Below, in pieces: positions 58,901 through 64,000 of a stretch of 64,000 bases of DNA; position 1 is the stretch's first letter, and every line of letters starts with the position of its first letter. Source of the DNA: Clarkia xantiana subsp. parviflora (lineage: Eukaryota > Streptophyta > Magnoliopsida > Myrtales > Onagraceae); contig JAPTYO010000005.1 in assembly GCA_036873135.1 (NCBI GenBank), forward strand, positions 5,806,166 to 5,870,165, in the 5' to 3' direction. Position numbers and translations under genes: made by a program. The notes beneath the pieces are model-generated. The model saw only the letters and a list, made by a program, of their open reading frames with translations. It did no database searches and had not been told where the DNA came from.

Positions 58901-61900
58901 TGTTGTATCGTGTTTATACTTTATGATTTGACTTTCTACTTAAGTTGTGTACCCGTAAGGATACTGTTTAATTGTGTTAAGTCAGGACCTAGTAACTTTA
59001 GTGGAACCTAACTTACACGGTTTAGAAAGTCAAACCTATTAAACACAATAACAGAACATACATGCGAATTAACTATAATAGCTGCAAATTACATACTTGT
59101 TCATTCATAAAATAAGCTAATAAGAATCAGCTAATCATTTAAAGTATATCATAATCGACCTTTGGGCAACAACTATAACATACTATCATTAAGTAAATGC
59201 CAATTAGTAAATAAACTATTATAGATTCAGATAATCAATAAGACTATATCATAGTCGACCTTTGGGCAACGACTACAATACACTAATCTTAATTAAATGC
59301 CATAATATTATTTGGAAATCATCAAAGTATACTATAACCGACCTTTGGGCAACGACTATAGCACACAAATTTTAATTAAATTCCATAACATTATTGGACA
59401 ATTAAAGAAAATCTCTAGTTAAATATATAAGTTATCTTTGGATATACAAATATATAGAACCAAAAGATCTTAATTATCCCATCATGTTTACAAGTTATAG
59501 AAAGCGATTCACCTTTGGGTAAATCCTAAAATTCTAGTAATCTGTAAATGTCAATTTATCCAATCATGTATACAGTAATAGGCATTTCATTATTATCATG
59601 GATAAATGACAGTTGTATTATATGCATGAAACAAATAAACATTCTAGACTAGTCACTTTGGTGACAATAATCTACTTAAAATACAAGTCCATGCATATAA
59701 TTATTGATCTTTCTTTAGACATTACTATTATATTATACACATGAAGCAAATAAACATTCTAGATTAGCCACTTTGGTGACTATAACCTACTTAAATTATA
59801 TGTTCATGCATATAAAAATAAAAATGATTGTCTTTAGGCATGACAACACATTCTAGTTCTGTCACTTTGGTGACTAGAAACTAACCATAAAGTAATGTTG
59901 ATAGTAATGTCTCATTAAACCATAACCTTATCATTCTAGTTCAATCACTTTGGTGATTAGAAACTAACTATAAAGTCATGATGATCGTAAATGCCTCATT
60001 CATGCATAAGATTATCATTCTAGTTAAATCACGTTGGTGATTATAACCAATTTTAAAGTCATGCATATGGCCTTAAAGAAATATTTCAGTAACTAATTAT
60101 AACCCGACGTAATAGTTATCATCATGATATTGAAACATCACTAGAGAACATTATGTTTGCCTAAAATAAAATATTTTAACCCATAAAGTTAATGGTTTTA
60201 CACCATAAAACTATAATTTTCCTTAGTTATCAGCGGAAGCAATTAGCAAGGAAATTAAAACAAGTAATCTTTCATGCAATATGCATTTTCATGCTTAAGT
60301 CAAACATACAAAATCGTTCATTGTTGAAACATAATCAACATTTAACTTAAATATTAGAACCACATAATCTAATATGCCATTCATTCACCACTCATGCATA
60401 AATAACAACATCATCATGCTTTAGAATTCATAAACACATGCATGAGAGTTTCAATTGACTACCAATAACATACCATAAATTCATCATTCATGTGTTTATT
60501 CAGACCATTATAAACATGAGATTCTAATTCATAAAAACATGAGATGAACGAAACAAGTAAACTCTAAGTTGGTCACTTTAACAACGACAATCAAGATACT
60601 ATACATACTAGTACATGTTGTTCATCCATCTGTAAGCAACGTAATTACAGACCTAAATAACTTAATTAAACTGATCTAGCATGCTATCATTAATTATATA
60701 AAAGAGGGAAAATAGTTACCTCAGTTAAGAGTCATGTTCAGTCGTACTTACCTTAGTAAGTAAGTTTAATGGCACCAAGGTCTTGTACGAAGATGGGAAG
60801 TACATAGTGGTGTACTTGCCCATTGAGTATTGACCCATTCTGATTCTTCCACACTTTTCAGTGACTGGAGAATGAATTTCCAGATCAAACATGGCCCAGT
60901 CATCATATGCTTCTTCCCCTATGCCTCACGTTGCCGATTTGATTCCACCGAAACATAATGGGATGAAGACAATAATTTCACGATCAGAAATTTGATTAAA
61001 CAATTTTAATCAATAAACCAATTTCATTAGGTGATGAATCAGATTCCTTCAATTGCTAACCAAATTCCATGAATAACAATTCTCATCGCCAAGAATCATG
61101 CCATCATCATATCATTCATTATATGCATATATATGTATAACGAATGATTCAATTCCTTATTCACAGCAGGTTTTATACAAATATAAAACATAATTCCACT
61201 AGCACGATGAACAAGGCCTAAATCCACTAGTACATACGTGAGAGGCTTGGGTTCCTAATTAAACAAATAAAAGGAAACAATCCCAGTACAGCAATTCATC
61301 TAGGCGAGATGAATTCATACGGCAAACATGAGATGTCCACTAATATCACTCCCGAGAAGAAAATTGACTGATACAAACTTCGATTAACACAAGCGAAGCT
61401 ATTCGACAGCAGTTAGAATCAATTCAGACTCTTAAACCAGTCAATTCTATGAATTAAACGATTCAGTTTATACGATTCGAAATCAACCCTTAAACCACGA
61501 TGATCAATAATCCCATCATAAGGCATAATCAGAACTCAGGCTCTGATACCACATGTAAGTTTTACAAACCCTATTCTTGCCAGGAATCTTGATCATGCTT
61601 TATGATGGAAAAGATATAGAGATGAATGACTTACCCGATCTTCTTAGACTGTCGATGTGCTTCTCAAAAGAACGGTTCTACTTCTCTCCCTTGTCCATCC
61701 TTCTGTCAGAGACCAGTTGATGGAGAACTGCTCTTTCCCTCTGTGTCAATAACTGGCAGGAGAGATGACCGTTTATAATATTAACCCTTTAATCTGGTAC
61801 GTCCATCAAGTAACCAATTGAACGGTCTAGATTAAATCATACCATAAAGATATATATTGATATAATATAATATAATACATTATTCAATATATCTATACTC

Positions 61901-61962
61901 ATTAATATTATCTGGCCACATAATTAGAATATATATTGTAACATTAAATATATATTCTTACA
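55918..61962 (-). mobile_element. Large non-coding LTR retrotransposon derivative (LARD-like)
   Basis: Direct repeats at 55918-56348 (431 bp) and 61554-61962 (409 bp) start TGTAAG and end CTTACA. GTTAC flanks both sides (55913-55917 and 61963-61967). The element points left: GCTCTGATACCA at 61540-61551, the inverse of the tRNA-Met primer site, lies two bases inside the right LTR. The purine tract AAGTGGGAGAA (minus strand), typical of Copia elements, adjoins the left LTR. The LTRs differ by a 22-bp stretch present only in the left copy (about 56012-56033) plus roughly half a dozen small changes, so insertion is fairly recent. The 5.2-kb interior has no open frame of note in any frame and no Gag, protease, integrase or RT motif. 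Confidence 0.92.
59140..60060. repeat. Array of short palindromic motifs inside the 6-kb LTR element
   Basis: CGACCTTTGGGCAACGACTA and close variants occur at about 59157, 59257 and 59338, with a weaker relative at 59510. TCACTTTGGTGA and close variants occur at about 59652, 59769, 59856, 59945 and 60028. Spacing is about 80-120 bp. The second motif is a near-perfect palindrome. Flanking words (ATCATGCATAT, ATAAAGTCATG) are also shared, so this looks like a run of diverged tandem units of about 90-115 bp. Confidence 0.75.
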
Positions 61963-62070
61963 GTTACAATTAAGTCCACCTAGTAATAAAAAAACTAAAA
62001 GTATAATGCTTTTGGTGTATGATAGAAAAATCTTATAAAAAACATGATACTTGTGGAGCATGATAGAATT
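61963..62070. mobile_element. Right part of the MITE split by the 6-kb LTR element
   Basis: GTTACAATTAAGTCCACC continues the MITE begun at 55842. It ends with AAAAGTATAATGCTTTTGG and GATAGAAAAATCTTAT, a diverged form of the family terminus. A second terminus-like word, GGAGCATGATAGAA, follows at about 62055. Confidence 0.7.
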
Positions 62071-62660
62071 ATGTTTGTTAAGTTACCTAGGGGTAATAAC
62101 CACAAGAATTCAAAACTTGAAGGTAGGACGCTAAAAACATAAACTTCAGGGAAGAAAGACGAATAATGTAATTTTTAGGAGGCGAATGGCTATTTAGCAA
62201 TGATAACAAATAAGAAAAAAATAATAATATATATAATAAGAATAAAAAATAGACAACGTCGCGTCATTAAGGAGAAAACATGGCCATGTGTGATAATATT
62301 ATTGGGTAAGAGTTCTGCTGCCTCACTATCATTGGCCAGTTCCCTCAAAGACCACGTAGGAGCAAGTAGCAACGGTGAATTTCCCCGACCGGAACGCGAG
62401 TCCAACGTCGTCGTTTTCGTTTATACTATCGTCTTCCTCGAACTAACGAACCACACATTGGAGGAGTAGAGGCCACTCTCGCCGGAAGAAAAAGAGAACT
62501 CGAAGCAGAGTACTCCCTACGTGACACCGGAGATCGCCGCATCCCCCGACGAATCAGTTACTTCGCGAACGGAAGCCGATTCCACAAGATCTAACCGTTG
62601 CGGAAGCAGAAACCTCGGCACTCGGTATCGGCCTTCGTCGGAGAGATCCAGCTCTCTCCA
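62071..62660. other. 5' flank and leader of the ERdj3B-type gene
   Basis: No separate gene is supported; open frames on both strands at 62190-62780 have no domain and overlap the leader. GC content rises from about 62300, as expected at a gene start. CCACG and ATTGG words lie near 62330-62357 but not with the spacing of an ER stress element. Confidence 0.5.
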
Positions 62661-63598
62661 ATGGCGCATTCCAGGATACAGCTCCTGTTACTGCTATCAT
62701 GCGCTCTCTGCTACGCCACTATAGCCATTTCAGGGTACGCGACAGCACTCTGTAAATCTATTCTCTGCTGTTGCCTGAATTAGATAGAGTGCGCGATTCA
62801 ATGCTGAATGTGGATCAGACTACTTTTTCGTTTTCGCCAAACATCATACTGAAGCACATCTACGCGTCGCGTCTACTAATCACCTATGATTCCTAGTGTT
62901 TGACATTATGCGTTTGAATCAACTTCTGTCCATTGATTGAACAATATGAAGTTCCAGTAGATGCCCCTCTTTCAAATCACGGAATATGAATGTAGATTTA
63001 ATGCAGCGGTGGGCTCAATTTGGACCATAAGGATTATACTGTCATGTGCTTGGGGATATTTGCTTTCTTTTGTTGAATTTCTAGTCTAATTGTTAATCAT
63101 TGATACTTCTGTCTTCTCCCATTAAGATTGCATTTTAGCTTCTTGAATTATAGAGATGACAACAAGACAATAAAAAAGGCAGTTTTATTTATATGTGATG
63201 TTGGACTGAATTGTTGCAGGAAGAGTTTTTATGATATATTGCAAGTGCCGAAGGGTGCTTCAGATGAGCAGATCAAGAGGTCGTACAGAAAGTTAGCGTT
63301 GAAGTACCACCCAGATAAGAATCCAGGGAATGAAGAGGCCAATAAGAAATTTACGGAGATCAGTAATGGTAATATGAAGAATGCTTAGTCTATTCACATT
63401 TCCTCGTTAGTTTGGTTGCTGCCTTTTCTATTGATATTTGAAACTAATCTTTTCACCTGTTGGATCAGCATACGAGGTTTTATCTGATGGAGAGAAGAGA
63501 AACGTATACGATAAATATGGAGAGGAAGGCCTTAAACAGTTTGCAGCAAATGGTGCCAGAGGTGGTGGCGGAGGAGGAATGTTCCAGGATATTTTTGA
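62661..63598 (+). CDS. ER-resident DnaJ protein, ERdj3B type (5' part only)
   Basis: Three exons are inside the window: 62661-62734, 63220-63368 and 63469-63598. They join in phase. Exon 1 is a signal peptide ([21 protein letters not shown]). Exons 2 and 3 encode a J domain ([19 protein letters not shown], the HPD motif in [10 protein letters not shown], then [25 protein letters not shown]) and the start of a Gly-rich linker ([15 protein letters not shown]). This is the layout of plant ERdj3B, a co-chaperone that stimulates the ATPase of the ER Hsp70 BiP and works with SDF2. The rest of the gene lies beyond the right edge; from 63599 on the sequence is intron. Confidence 0.9.
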
Positions 63599-64000
63599 GT
63601 AAGTCTAAGTTCATATGATTATGCTAAAAGAATCTTGCAGGTCGTCCTCATGCATCAGACGATAACAGTGATCTTGAATGTACCATTTCCGTTTTTAACA
63701 AATCAAATTTCACTTGACTAGCATTTATCTATCACCATTTATGCCCAAATATGAAATGTGGATAGTGGACTTAGAAGTTGCAACTGAGATTGTGCACTAC
63801 TACTGGGGTCTGTAACATGAAATATACTGGATTTTCTGGTACCTCAGTGTCTATCTTCTCATGCATAGACACTTGATTTTGTTCTACTCAAATATGGTAC
63901 GAAGTGTGAAGATAGTTTCATTTTAATTTTGTGATAGCTTTCATCGTTACTTACATTTAGTTGTCTGTAACTCTCTTTTTGGATATTTTGGCTGTTCTGT

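Noticed and set aside
56350..61540. Hidden gag-pol in the 6-kb LTR element
   Set aside because: No frame above about 70 codons on either strand and no readable RT, integrase, protease or zinc-knuckle motif.
62330..62357. ER stress element upstream of the ERdj3B-type gene
   Set aside because: ATTGG and CCACG words are present but 16 bases apart; neither known form of the element (9 or 1 base) fits.

Overview
This is a stretch of nuclear DNA from a flowering plant, probably a eudicot. The evidence is many-exon genes with GT-AG introns, plant-specific families (DUF789, DUF761, COBRA-like GPI proteins), long AT-rich introns and a dense load of plant transposons. There are no operons, CRISPR arrays, phage or bacterial defence genes. 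I found no complete new molecular system; what stands out is the transposon record.

Genes from left to right: (1) a DUF789 gene (1840-4216, +, 6 exons, one GC-AG intron); (2) a COBRA-like GPI-anchored wall protein of the COBL7 type (4516-10049, -, 4 exons) with transposon-filled introns; (3) a secreted proline-rich protein (12582-13262, -); (4) a P-loop NTPase with a C-terminal membrane segment (19790-22400, +, 3 exons); (5) a DUF761 protein (23509-24144, -); (6) CTP synthase (33961-42521, -, 22 exons, 561 aa as joined here); (7) a protein disulfide isomerase of the PDIL2-1/ERp38 type (49902-53284, -, 11 exons, 358 aa); (8) the first three exons of an ER DnaJ protein of the ERdj3B type (62661 to beyond the right edge, +). 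Genes 7 and 8 both serve ER protein folding, but about 9 kb of repeats lies between them. Exon joins were made by hand from splice signals, reading phase and remembered family sequence.

Mobile DNA: an L1-type LINE (26168-32593, 11-bp target duplication) that appears to sit inside a Helitron (25347-33161); a second non-autonomous Helitron (44953-46894); a 351-bp TRIM with identical 86-bp LTRs inside a CTP synthase intron (39557-39907, TSD ATTAT); an internally deleted Ty3-like element (47010-49419, TSD GAATG); a 6-kb LTR element with no detectable coding capacity (55918-61962, TSD GTTAC), itself inserted in a MITE; MULE-type MITEs; a PIF/Harbinger-type MITE; a CACTA terminus; and a set of long inverted-repeat (foldback) elements, most starting with GGGTTAA, several of them in introns. 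A decayed B3-domain gene relic lies at about 17.98-18.77 kb.

The clearest candidates for something undescribed are the 6-kb non-coding LTR element with its regular array of short motifs, the foldback element with an internal palindrome array in COBL intron 1, and the perfect 26-bp-stem hairpin at 10.63 kb.
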